Positions 8,783 to 15,918 of a DNA stretch of 38,016 nucleotides are shown piece after piece. Where the stretch lies: NCBI GenBank assembly GCA_017428035.1, contig JAFRRR010000078.1, positions 1-38,016 on the forward strand, in the 5' to 3' direction. Numbering within the stretch: the stretch's first letter is position 1; each line of letters opens with the position of its first letter. The notes below the pieces were generated by a model. It was not told the origin of the DNA. It did not search any database and worked only from the letters and a program-made list of their open reading frames with translations. Source of the DNA: Bacteroidales bacterium. GTDB taxonomy: Bacteria; Bacteroidota; Bacteroidia; Bacteroidales; UBA932. The translations under genes were made by a program, and so were the position numbers.

Positions 8783-8815
8783 TTTACGCAAATGTAATAA
8801 ATTGTTTTAACTTTG
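8783..8815 (+). promoter_or_regulatory. Candidate promoter of the thrS-infC-rpmI-rplT operon
   Basis: TAACTTTG at 8808-8815 fits the -7 consensus exactly. TTTA at 8783-8786, 21 nt upstream, is one base off the -33 TTTG. The predicted start near 8820 leaves a leader of about 43 nt before the thrS ATG, too short for a T-box. Confidence 0.65.
8789..8796 (-). promoter_or_regulatory. Candidate -7 box for DUF4199-glycosyltransferase operon
   Basis: On the minus strand this reads TACATTTG, a match to TAnnTTTG, 26 nt before the DUF4199 start. A -33 TTTG is not evident. The box lies inside the spacer of the divergent thrS promoter, so polymerases at the two promoters would compete. Confidence 0.5.
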
Positions 8816-8862
8816 CACGGATATACGCATCCAAAGATTAACCAGTTTAAATTACTTATATA

Positions 8863-10797
8863 ATGATTAAAATCACTTTTCCCGACGGAGCTGTGAAAGA
8901 GTACGAAAAAGGCATTACCGCCTATGAGATAGCTATGGGCATCAGTCCCAGGCTGGCGGCAGATGTCATCGTGGCCTCCGTGAACGGGGAGATTTACGAT
9001 CTGGACCGCCCCATAGAGGCGGATGCGGAGCTCAAACTTCACAAATGGGAAGACAAAGAGGCCAAGAAGGCTTTCTGGCACTCTTCCAGCCACCTTATGG
9101 CAGAGGCCCTGGAGGCGCTCTACCCCGGTATCAAGTTCGGTATCGGCCCCGCCATTGACAACGGCTTCTACTATGACGTGGACCTGGGCGACCGTCAGAT
9201 TTCTGACGAGGACCTGGCCAAGATAGAGGCCAAGATGATGGAGCTGGCCCGCACCAAAGAGAGCTTTGTCCGCACCGAGGTGGCCAAGGCAGACGCTATG
9301 GCCAATTTCAAGGCCAAGGGCGACCAGTACAAGTGCGAGTTGATAGAGGGCCTGGAAGACGGCACCATATCTTTCTATACCAACGGAAACTTCACCGACC
9401 TGTGCCGCGGTCCCCATCTGCGCGACACATCTATGATAAAGGCCATAAAGCTGCTCAGCATAGCCGGTGCATACTGGCGCGGCGACGAGCACAACAAGAT
9501 GCTGACCCGTATCTACGGCATCACCTTCCCCAAGAAGAGTATGCTGGACGAATACCTGGCAATGCTTGAAGAGGCCAAGAAGCGCGACCACCGCAAGCTG
9601 GGCCGCGAGATGGAGCTGTTCACATTCTCCAACCGCGTGGGGCAGGGCCTGCCGCTCTGGCTGCCCAAGGGTGCCGACCTTCGCGGCCGCCTGCAGGACT
9701 TCCTGCAGAAGGTGCAGAAGAAATACGGCTATCTGCCCGTGATCACTCCGCATATCGGCAGCAAGGAGCTTTATGTGACCAGCGGTCACTGGGCACACTA
9801 CGGCGCCGACAGTTTCCGCCCCATCACCACTCCGCAGGAGGGTGAGGAGTATCTGCTCAAGCCGATGAACTGCCCCCACCACTGCGAGATTTACCGCAGC
9901 AAGCCCCGCTCTTACAAGGACCTGCCGCTCCGCTTTGCAGAGTTCGGCACCGTGTACCGCTACGAGCAGAGCGGTGAGCTGCACGGACTGACCCGCGTGC
10001 GCGGTTTCACTCAGGACGACGCCCACCTTTTCTGCCGTCCCGACCAGATAAAAGAGGAGTTCTGCAAGGTCATCGACATCATCCTGTATGTGTTCAAGAC
10101 CCTTAAGTTCACGGAATTCACCGCACAGGTGTCGCTCCGCGACCCCAACGACAAAACCAAGTATATCGGCAGCGACGAGAACTGGGCCAAGGCAGAGCAG
10201 GCCATCATAGATGCGGCAGCAGAGAAGAATCTGCCCACAGTGGTAGAGCTGGGCGAGGCTGCATTCTACGGCCCCAAGCTGGACTTTATGGTAAAGGATG
10301 CGCTTGGCCGCAGCTGGCAGCTGGGTACCATCCAGGTAGACTACAACCTCCCGGAGCGTTTCGAACTGGAATATGTAGACAGCAACAATGGCAAATCCCG
10401 CCCCGTGATGATACACCGCGCGCCGTTCGGCAGCCTGGAGCGTTTCGTGGCCGTGCTGCTGGAACACACCGGCGGCAAGTTCCCGCTCTGGCTGGCACCC
10501 GACCAGGTGGCCATCCTGCCCATCAGCGAGAAATACAACGATTTTGCAAAAAAAGTTTGCGAATTACTTGAAAATTACGAAATTCGCGCCCTAATCGACG
10601 ACCGTAACGAGACCATTGGCAAGAAGATACGCGAGAATGAGCTCAAACACATACCGTTCATTATCGTGGTGGGAGAGAAAGAAGAGGCCAGCGGAACAGT
10701 GGCTGTGCGCAAGCAGGGAGGCGAGAATCTCGGTACTATGACACTCGAGGACTTTGCAACTTACATAAGCAACGCAGTAAAAGAAGAACTTAAATAG
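8863..10797 (+). CDS. thrS: Threonine--tRNA ligase
   Basis: The enzyme charges tRNA-Thr with threonine in the cytoplasm. The 644-residue product has the full bacterial layout. An N-terminal TGS domain spans about 1-62. The editing domain has HSSSH at 73-77 and the TDLCRGPH motif near 179-186. The class II catalytic core has motif 2 [12 protein letters not shown] and the zinc-site cysteine in MNCPHH at 335-340. The C-terminal anticodon-binding domain covers roughly 540-640. It is followed at once by infC, whose Shine-Dalgarno overlaps the thrS stop codon. This is the classical thrS-infC-rpmI-rplT order. Confidence 0.98.
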   Translation: MIKITFPDGAVKEYEKGITAYEIAMGISPRLAADVIVASVNGEIYDLDRPIEADAELKLHKWEDKEAKKAFWHSSSHLMAEALEALYPGIKFGIGPAIDNGFYYDVDLGDRQISDEDLAKIEAKMMELARTKESFVRTEVAKADAMANFKAKGDQYKCELIEGLEDGTISFYTNGNFTDLCRGPHLRDTSMIKAIKLLSIAGAYWRGDEHNKMLTRIYGITFPKKSMLDEYLAMLEEAKKRDHRKLGREMELFTFSNRVGQGLPLWLPKGADLRGRLQDFLQKVQKKYGYLPVITPHIGSKELYVTSGHWAHYGADSFRPITTPQEGEEYLLKPMNCPHHCEIYRSKPRSYKDLPLRFAEFGTVYRYEQSGELHGLTRVRGFTQDDAHLFCRPDQIKEEFCKVIDIILYVFKTLKFTEFTAQVSLRDPNDKTKYIGSDENWAKAEQAIIDAAAEKNLPTVVELGEAAFYGPKLDFMVKDALGRSWQLGTIQVDYNLPERFELEYVDSNNGKSRPVMIHRAPFGSLERFVAVLLEHTGGKFPLWLAPDQVAILPISEKYNDFAKKVCELLENYEIRALIDDRNETIGKKIRENELKHIPFIIVVGEKEEASGTVAVRKQGGENLGTMTLEDFATYISNAVKEELK

Positions 10798-10812
10798 GAG
10801 GACACAACTATA
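10796..10812 (+). promoter_or_regulatory. Shine-Dalgarno and AUA start of infC
   Basis: AGGAGG at 10796-10801 overlaps the thrS stop TAG (10795-10797). It is followed by an 8-nt spacer and ATA at 10810-10812. Reading the infC frame from this stop, no ATG, GTG or TTG occurs before GTG at 10930, which would already cut into the conserved IF-3 N-domain. The perfect ribosome-binding site points to ATA as the start. Confidence 0.8.
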
Positions 10813-11400
10813 GCAAACTCTAATTACAGACCGCCCAAGCCGAAACCGGCTCCGCGGAAACCCCAGCAGGGCCGTCAGACCAAAGACGAAGACGACCATA
10901 GGGTAAATGAGCAAATTACTGCGCCGCAAGTGAGGTTAGTTGGGGACAATGTCCCTGAGCAGGGTGTTTACCCCCTCTCCAAGGCCCTTCAGATGGCAGC
11001 CGACCTGGAGCTTGACCTGGTGGAGATAGCAGCAACCGCCAATCCGCCTGTCTGCAAGATAATTGACTACCAGAAGTTCAAATATCAGCAGCGCAAAAAG
11101 CTCAAAGAGCAAAAGGCGAATGCCTCCAAGGTGGTCATCAAGGAGATCCGTTTCAGCCCTCAGACAGACGAGCACGACTACAACTTCAAGCTCAAGCACG
11201 CGCAGAGTTTCCTGCAGGACGGCTTCAAGGTCAAGGCCTACGTCTTTTTCCGCGGTCGCTCGATTCTCTTCTCCGAACAGGGAGAGAAGCTGTTGCTCAG
11301 GTTTGCTGTAGAGTTGGAAGAGTGGGGCAAGGCAGAGCAGATGCCCAAGCTGGAAGGCAAGCGTATGATTATGATGATTGCCCCCAATAAAAAGAAATAG
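10810..11400 (+). CDS. infC: Translation initiation factor IF-3 (AUA start)
   Basis: IF-3 binds the 30S subunit, keeps it apart from 50S and rejects wrong start codons and initiator tRNAs. From ATA at 10810 the product is 196 residues. A basic, proline-rich tail (about 2-34) precedes the N-domain, which begins RVNEQI and includes [15 protein letters not shown] and PPVCKIIDY. The C-domain has [25 protein letters not shown] and [13 protein letters not shown] start at GTG 10930 would remove the VNEQI segment conserved across the family. E. coli infC also uses a non-canonical codon (AUU) that IF-3 itself discriminates against, giving autoregulation. The same logic is likely here. The short N-terminal extension beyond E. 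coli IF-3 is unusual in composition. Confidence 0.93.
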   Translation: MANSNYRPPKPKPAPRKPQQGRQTKDEDDHRVNEQITAPQVRLVGDNVPEQGVYPLSKALQMAADLELDLVEIAATANPPVCKIIDYQKFKYQQRKKLKEQKANASKVVIKEIRFSPQTDEHDYNFKLKHAQSFLQDGFKVKAYVFFRGRSILFSEQGEKLLLRFAVELEEWGKAEQMPKLEGKRMIMMIAPNKKK

Positions 11401-11427
11401 TTTATTGAACACTAAATATTAGAAGAA

Positions 11428-11622
11428 ATGCCTAAAATGAAAACCAATTCCGGTTCAAAGAAGCGCTTCACGCTCACCGGATCGGGAAAAATCAAGAGAA
11501 GACACGCTTATCACAGCCACATTCTCACCAAGAAGACCAAAAAGCAGAAACGCAACCTTGACCACGTAGCAATCGTAGACCGCGTGGATGTCAAGAGAAT
11601 CAAAGAACTGTTGGTCCGTTAA
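11428..11622 (+). CDS. rpmI: Large ribosomal subunit protein bL35
   Basis: This is a 64-residue, highly basic ribosomal protein of the 50S subunit. It starts [14 protein letters not shown] and contains the typical [19 protein letters not shown] stretch. It follows infC by 27 nt and precedes rplT, the conserved IF-3 operon order. Length and sequence are normal for the family. Confidence 0.98.
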   Translation: MPKMKTNSGSKKRFTLTGSGKIKRRHAYHSHILTKKTKKQKRNLDHVAIVDRVDVKRIKELLVR

Positions 11623-11640
11623 CATTTATTAACCGAAAGT

Positions 11641-11676
11641 TCAGCAATGAAAGATCCCGCTCTGACGGGGCGCTGA
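11641..11676 (+). promoter_or_regulatory. Hairpin in rpmI-rplT spacer
   Basis: TCAGC (11641-11645) pairs with GCTGA (11672-11676). Inside it CCCG (11656-11659) pairs with CGGG (11666-11669) around the loop CTCTGA. This leaves an asymmetric internal bulge of ten and two nt. It lies 20 nt before the rplT start. In other bacteria L20 represses its own operon through leader RNA that mimics 23S rRNA; whether this hairpin does so is an inference only. Confidence 0.35.
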
Positions 11677-11696
11677 CTGTCAAAAACAATTAAACT

Positions 11697-12041
11697 ATGC
11701 CTAGATCGGTAAATTCGGTAGCTTCAAGAGCTCGCCGTAAAAAAGTCCTGAAACAGACCCGCGGTAATTTCCTCAGCAGGAAAAACGTCTGGACGGTTGC
11801 CAAGAACACCTATGAAAAAGGTTTGACTTATGCATACCGCGACCGCAAAAACAAAAAACGCACTTTCCGTGCCCTTTGGATTACTCGTATCAACGCCGCT
11901 GCCCGCCAGCACGGTATGACTTACTCTCAGTTTATGGGTGCTATCCACGCTCAGAACGTAGGTCTGAACCGCAAGGTCCTCGCTGACCTGGCTATGAACA
12001 ATCCTCAGGCATTCGAAGCGATTATCAACTCTGTAAAGTAA
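11697..12041 (+). CDS. rplT: Large ribosomal subunit protein bL20
   Basis: This 114-residue basic protein binds 23S rRNA early in 50S assembly. It starts [16 protein letters not shown], continues with KQTRGNF, and contains the conserved [15 protein letters not shown] and [13 protein letters not shown]. Length is standard. Its stop codon (12039-12041) lies one base before the TTG start chosen for lepB, so the two genes are probably translated together. Confidence 0.98.
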   Translation: MPRSVNSVASRARRKKVLKQTRGNFLSRKNVWTVAKNTYEKGLTYAYRDRKNKKRTFRALWITRINAAARQHGMTYSQFMGAIHAQNVGLNRKVLADLAMNNPQAFEAIINSVK

Positions 12042-12042
12042 G

Positions 12043-13386
12043 TTGTCGCTTAAGAACCTCACTAGCAACAAGTGGGTCAAGTTCGCCTTCTGGGGTATAC
12101 TGTATTGCCTTTGGGTAATATGGTTGCAAAATCCCTGGTGGTTTCTTGGCCTTATTGTTGTTTTTGATATGTGCGTAACAAAGAAGGTCAACTGGACCTT
12201 CTGGAAACCGCGCTACAAAGAGGGGCAGAAGCCCAATGTGCTGCTGGACTGGCTGGATGCGATAATCTTTGCCGTGATAGTGGTCACATTCATCAACATC
12301 TTCTTTTTCCAGTCCTTCAAGATACCTTCGTCTTCTATGGAGAATACCCTTATGACGGGGGACTATCTTTTTGTGGACAAGATGCGCTACGGCCCCAGAA
12401 TCCCCGAGACACCGCTCACCGTGCCCTTCACGCACAACACCTGGCTGGGTGGCAAGAAGAGCTACAGTGAGGCGGTCAAGTGGGATTACCGCCGCCTGAA
12501 GCCGCTGGGACGCGGCATCCGCCGCGGAGACTGCGTGGTGTTCAACTTCCCCCACGGTGACACCGTGCTTGCACGTGTTCCCGCAGAAGATTACTACGCA
12601 CACGTCCGCATCAACGGCCGCGAATATTCGCAGCGTGCGTTCGGCCCCGTGATTGCCCGTCCGGCAGACAAGACCGACCACTATGTGAAGCGCCTGGTGG
12701 GTATGCCCGGCGACAGCCTCAAGGTAGAGGGCGGCCTGGTGTATATAAACGGCGAGCAGCAGGAGGTGTACGAAGGTATCCAGCTCACCTACAGGGTTGA
12801 GACCGACGGTACTCCCATTAGCCGCACCGCTCTGGAGAAGCTGGGCGTTGACCCGGGCCAGATCCACTACGACGCGCAGCTGCCCGGCTATTACGCCCTC
12901 CCGCTCACCGCAGCTTCCTACAGCGAGGTGGCAAAGATGCAGAACGTAAAAAGCGCAACGGTCAACCTGGAGAATTATCCCGGAGACTATCTGGACTCCT
13001 ACAAGATGATTTTCCCGTTTGACGACCGCGGTTTCACCCGCGACAACTACGGCCCGATATGGATTCCCGCCAAAGGCGCCACCGTGCAGCTGACCCCGGA
13101 GAACATCGCGTTCTACCGCAGGATCATTGCCGTGTACGAGCACAACAATTTCGAAGAGAAGGGCGGCAAGTTCTATATCGACGGAGAGGAAATCACTGAG
13201 TATACCTTCAAGCAGGATTACTTCTTCATGATGGGCGACAACCGGCATAACTCGCTGGATTCCCGCTACTGGGGCTTTGTTCCCGAAGATCATATCGTGG
13301 GCACTCCCGCCATTATATGGCTCTCCAGGGATGCCAGGGGCAAGATTCGGTGGCGCAGAATAGGCAAGTTTGTGCTGAATTCATAA
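12043..13386 (+). CDS. lepB: Signal peptidase I
   Basis: Signal peptidase I removes signal peptides from exported proteins at the outer face of the inner membrane. From TTG at 12043 the product is 447 residues, a size typical of Bacteroidota LepB with its large inserted domain. Hydrophobic segments at about 12-43 and 71-90 anchor the protein. The catalytic serine is S98 in IPSSSMENTL and the lysine is K216 in HYVKRLVGMPGD. The late box GDNRHNSLDSRYWGFVP is also present. The first ATG (12169) would delete the first membrane segment, which is conserved in relatives, so TTG is preferred despite no clear ribosome-binding site. Its place after rplT makes it a likely last gene of the thrS operon. 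Confidence 0.93.
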   Translation: MSLKNLTSNKWVKFAFWGILYCLWVIWLQNPWWFLGLIVVFDMCVTKKVNWTFWKPRYKEGQKPNVLLDWLDAIIFAVIVVTFINIFFFQSFKIPSSSMENTLMTGDYLFVDKMRYGPRIPETPLTVPFTHNTWLGGKKSYSEAVKWDYRRLKPLGRGIRRGDCVVFNFPHGDTVLARVPAEDYYAHVRINGREYSQRAFGPVIARPADKTDHYVKRLVGMPGDSLKVEGGLVYINGEQQEVYEGIQLTYRVETDGTPISRTALEKLGVDPGQIHYDAQLPGYYALPLTAASYSEVAKMQNVKSATVNLENYPGDYLDSYKMIFPFDDRGFTRDNYGPIWIPAKGATVQLTPENIAFYRRIIAVYEHNNFEEKGGKFYIDGEEITEYTFKQDYFFMMGDNRHNSLDSRYWGFVPEDHIVGTPAIIWLSRDARGKIRWRRIGKFVLNS

Positions 13387-13390
13387 AAAA

Positions 13391-13422
13391 TTTGGTTTTT
13401 TAATTAAAAATCAAGATATTTG
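13391..13422 (+). promoter_or_regulatory. Candidate promoter of rpmB-rpmG-DUF4295
   Basis: TTTG at 13391-13394, a 20-nt AT-rich spacer, then GATATTTG at 13415-13422, one base off TAnnTTTG. Start of transcription would be near 13427, about 35 nt before rpmB. The AT-rich tract also follows the end of lepB. Confidence 0.65.
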
Positions 13423-13461
13423 CACCCCCTAAAAAGCAGAAAAAATAAAAAATAGTATATT

Positions 13462-13704
13462 ATGTCACGAGTTTGTCAGGTTACTGGAAAGAAGAGGATG
13501 ATTGGAAACAATGTTTCCCACTCCCGCAGACGCACTAAACGCGAGTTTGCTCCCAACCTCAAAACCAAGAAGTTCTGGTCTGAGGAAGAGGGTAGGTTCG
13601 TAACACTCAAGGTCTCTTGCAATGGCATGAAGACCATCTACAAGAACGGTCTTGCCGAGACTCTTAAGAGGGCTGAGGCCAAAGGTTTGATTAAAATCGC
13701 TTAA
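13462..13704 (+). CDS. rpmB: Large ribosomal subunit protein bL28
   Basis: This is an 80-residue 50S protein starting MSRVCQVTGKKRMIGNNVSHS, the family signature, followed by RRTKREFAPNLKTKKFW. It is the first gene of the rpmB-rpmG-DUF4295 trio, a hallmark of Bacteroidota. Spacing to rpmG is 11 nt. Confidence 0.98.
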   Translation: MSRVCQVTGKKRMIGNNVSHSRRRTKREFAPNLKTKKFWSEEEGRFVTLKVSCNGMKTIYKNGLAETLKRAEAKGLIKIA

Positions 13705-13715
13705 ATTGAGAAGTT

Positions 13716-13901
13716 ATGGCAGGAAAGAAAGGCAATAGGGTACAGGTTATCCTTGAGTGCACCGAGCAGAAGAACAGCGGTGTTCCCGGTATGTCCCGTT
13801 ACATCACCACCAAGAACAAAAAGAACACTCCCGACAAGCTGGAGCGTATGAAATACAATCCGTATCTTCGCAAGATGACTCTTCACAAAGAGATTAAATA
13901 G
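13716..13901 (+). CDS. rpmG: Large ribosomal subunit protein bL33
   Basis: This 61-residue 50S protein begins [18 protein letters not shown] and ends in [16 protein letters not shown], matching bL33. It lacks the pairs of zinc-binding cysteines of the C+ form, having only one cysteine, so it is the zinc-free type. It is followed by the DUF4295 gene after 23 nt. Confidence 0.97.
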   Translation: MAGKKGNRVQVILECTEQKNSGVPGMSRYITTKNKKNTPDKLERMKYNPYLRKMTLHKEIK

Positions 13902-13924
13902 TAACTAATTAATATCACAATACA

Positions 13925-14092
13925 ATGGCAAAGAAAGCGGTCGCAACATTCTCCGGTGACAGGTCACAGCAGAAGACTGTTGTTAAGTGCATCCGTATGG
14001 ATAAGAACGGTCGTACCGGTTCCTACATCTTCAAAGAGGAACTCGTACCCACCGATAAGGTTAAGGAATTTTTTGCTAAGACTCAGAACTAA
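13925..14092 (+). CDS. DUF4295 small basic protein
   Basis: This 55-residue protein starts MAKKAVATFSGDRSQQKTVV and ends VKEFFAKTQN. It is a DUF4295 member, found in Bacteroidota directly after rpmG. The constant link to ribosomal genes and the basic character suggest a ribosome-associated role, but none is established to my knowledge. A terminator follows 28 nt later, closing this operon. Confidence 0.9.
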   Translation: MAKKAVATFSGDRSQQKTVVKCIRMDKNGRTGSYIFKEELVPTDKVKEFFAKTQN

Positions 14093-14120
14093 TTTGAGCC
14101 TGGCATTGGTAATACAAGAC

Positions 14121-14148
14121 AAGACGGAGCCACGGCTTCGTCTTTTTT
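14121..14148 (+). terminator. Terminator of the rpmB operon
   Basis: AAGACGGAGCC (14121-14131) pairs with GGCTTCGTCTT (14134-14144) with one G-U pair, followed by a T run to 14148. This is a strong rho-independent terminator. It lies 5 nt before the next gene, so the radical SAM gene either depends on readthrough or has a promoter within the upstream genes. Confidence 0.9.
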
Positions 14149-14153
14149 GATTT

Positions 14154-14918
14154 ATGGCAACATTTCTCTGGGACGATATAGTATTCGGGCCCATCCACAG
14201 CCGGCGCGTGGGCCGTTCGCTGGGCATCAATCTGCTGCCCCGCGATGCCAAGTTGTGCACCTTTGACTGTGTGTACTGCGAGTGCGGGGGGCTCAAGAGG
14301 GGTGCCGAGAAGCATCCGCTGCCCACTCTGACGCAGGTGCGCGAGGCCATAGAAGGCAAGTTTGCAGCGCTGGCGGCCGCCGGCCAGGGAGTAGATTCCA
14401 TCTCCTTCACCGGCAACGGCGAACCTACCCTGCATCCCGATTTCCCCGCCATCATAGACATCACTCTCAAGGCCCGCGACCGGTATTTCCCGGAGGCGGT
14501 GGTGAGCGTGTTTTCCAACGCCACCCGTCTGGACCGTCCCGATGTGGTGGAGGCCCTGAAAAAGGTGGACAATCCCATCCTTAAGATAGACTGCGCTCTG
14601 GACGATATGGCGGCGGTGATGAACCGTCCCCGCGGCGGCTACACCGTGGCCGGTGCCATAGAGGGTATGAAGGCCTTCGGCGGCAACTTTGTGATGCAGA
14701 CTATGCTGGTCCGCGGCCCTGTGGTGGACAACACTACCCCCGAGGCGCTGGCGGCCTGGTATGATGCGGTGCGGCTTCTAAGGCCCCGCGAGGTGATGCT
14801 CTACAGCGTGAGCCGCGACACTCCGGTGGCTGGTATAGAGAAGGTATCTTTCGAAGATCTTTCTGCCGCCGCGGCGCCGCTGGTGGCCGTTGGATTTAAT
14901 ATTCAAGTAAACGCTTAA
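14154..14918 (+). CDS. Radical SAM protein (COG0731-like)
   Basis: This 254-residue cytoplasmic protein has a radical SAM cluster motif, C35-x3-C39-x2-C42 (CTFDCVYC), followed by ECGG. The opening FGPIHSRRVGRSLGINLLP is a family hallmark, and SFTGNGEPTLHPDF is the SAM-binding GGE-like region. Radical SAM enzymes cleave S-adenosylmethionine to start radical chemistry. The substrate of this subfamily is not known to me. Relatives are sometimes annotated as Fe-S oxidoreductases related to wybutosine enzymes. It sits between the rpmB operon terminator and the ftsY promoter, so it may be expressed on its own. Confidence 0.88.
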   Translation: MATFLWDDIVFGPIHSRRVGRSLGINLLPRDAKLCTFDCVYCECGGLKRGAEKHPLPTLTQVREAIEGKFAALAAAGQGVDSISFTGNGEPTLHPDFPAIIDITLKARDRYFPEAVVSVFSNATRLDRPDVVEALKKVDNPILKIDCALDDMAAVMNRPRGGYTVAGAIEGMKAFGGNFVMQTMLVRGPVVDNTTPEALAAWYDAVRLLRPREVMLYSVSRDTPVAGIEKVSFEDLSAAAAPLVAVGFNIQVNA

Positions 14919-14934
14919 AGCACCATAATTTTAG

Positions 14935-14942
14935 TATTTTTG
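14935..14942 (+). promoter_or_regulatory. Candidate -7 box of ftsY, leaderless spacing
   Basis: TATTTTTG matches TAnnTTTG and ends only 4 nt before the ftsY ATG at 14947. If used, transcription would begin at or within a base or two of the start codon. No clear -33 TTTG is present. Confidence 0.5.
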
Positions 14943-14946
14943 CGGT

Positions 14947-15909
14947 ATGGGAATTTTTTTCTGGAAAAATAAGAAAGACGCCAAGGCGCAGGAAGAGGAA
15001 AAGGCGGCTCTGGAGGCTGGTCTTGGCAAGACCAAGCAGAGCCTGCTGACCAGGCTGCAGTATGCGGTGATGGGCAAGAGCGTGGTGGACGACGAGGCGC
15101 TGGACAATATAGAAGAGGCGCTGATTGCATCTGACGTTGGCGTAGATACCACTGTCAAAATCATAGAGCGGCTGGAAAACCGCGTCAAGAAGGACAAATA
15201 CCTCAATACAGAGGACCTGAACCGCATCCTGTGCGAAGAGATAGAAGATCTGATTGCAGGCGATGCGGTGGAGCAGGAGCCCTTCGACTTCTCCAAGAAG
15301 CCGTATGTGATTATGGTGGTCGGAGTCAACGGCGTGGGCAAGACCACCACTATCGGCAAACTGGCAGCGCAGCTGGCTTCCGAGGGCAAAAAGGTGGTGC
15401 TGGGCGCCGCCGACACCTTCCGCGCCGCCGCCGTGGAGCAGCTGGTGATATGGGCAGAGCGTGCGGGTGTGGACATCATAAAGCAGGAGATGGGCAGCGA
15501 CCCCGCCAGCGTGGCTTATGACAGTGTCAAGAGCGCCGTGGCAAAGGGTGCCGACGTGGTTATTGTGGACACCGCCGGCCGCCTGCACACCAAAATCAAC
15601 CTGATGAACGAGCTCACCAAAATCCGCAACGTGATGCGCAAGGTTGTGCCCGATGCGCCCCACGAGGTGCTTCTGGTGATTGACGGCTCCACCGGCCAGA
15701 ACGGCTTTATGCAGGCCAAAGAGTTCACCCGCGCCACCGACGTCACGGCTCTGGCGGTGACCAAGCTGGACGGCAGCGCCAAGGGCGGCGTGGTGATAGG
15801 CATCAGCGACCAGTTCAAGATCCCCGTCAAGTTTATTGGCGTGGGCGAGAAAATAGAGGACCTTCGCCTCTTCAACAAGAAGGAATATGTGGAATCATTG
15901 TTTAAATAG
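14947..15909 (+). CDS. ftsY: Signal recognition particle receptor FtsY
   Basis: FtsY is the membrane-associated GTPase that receives SRP-ribosome complexes and hands them to SecYEG. The 320-residue product is short, lacking the long acidic A-domain of E. coli, as usual in this phylum. An NG domain follows: N-domain helices at about 25-100, G1 GVNGVGKTT at 126-134, ADTFRAAAVEQL, DTAGRLHTKINLMNEL and TKLDGSAKGG. The start at 14947 gives the expected N-terminus (MGIFFWKNKK). pheT follows by 9 nt, so the two genes are likely co-transcribed. Confidence 0.97.
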   Translation: MGIFFWKNKKDAKAQEEEKAALEAGLGKTKQSLLTRLQYAVMGKSVVDDEALDNIEEALIASDVGVDTTVKIIERLENRVKKDKYLNTEDLNRILCEEIEDLIAGDAVEQEPFDFSKKPYVIMVVGVNGVGKTTTIGKLAAQLASEGKKVVLGAADTFRAAAVEQLVIWAERAGVDIIKQEMGSDPASVAYDSVKSAVAKGADVVIVDTAGRLHTKINLMNELTKIRNVMRKVVPDAPHEVLLVIDGSTGQNGFMQAKEFTRATDVTALAVTKLDGSAKGGVVIGISDQFKIPVKFIGVGEKIEDLRLFNKKEYVESLFK

Positions 15910-15918
15910 AATACTAAT

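Noticed and set aside
8443..10467. 674-codon minus-strand ORF across thrS
   Set aside because: Antisense of thrS and of part of the DUF4199 gene region; no domain is recognisable and it has shadow-like composition.
10930..11400. infC starting at GTG 10930
   Set aside because: This removes the conserved VNEQI segment and has no ribosome-binding site, while ATA at 10810 has a perfect one.
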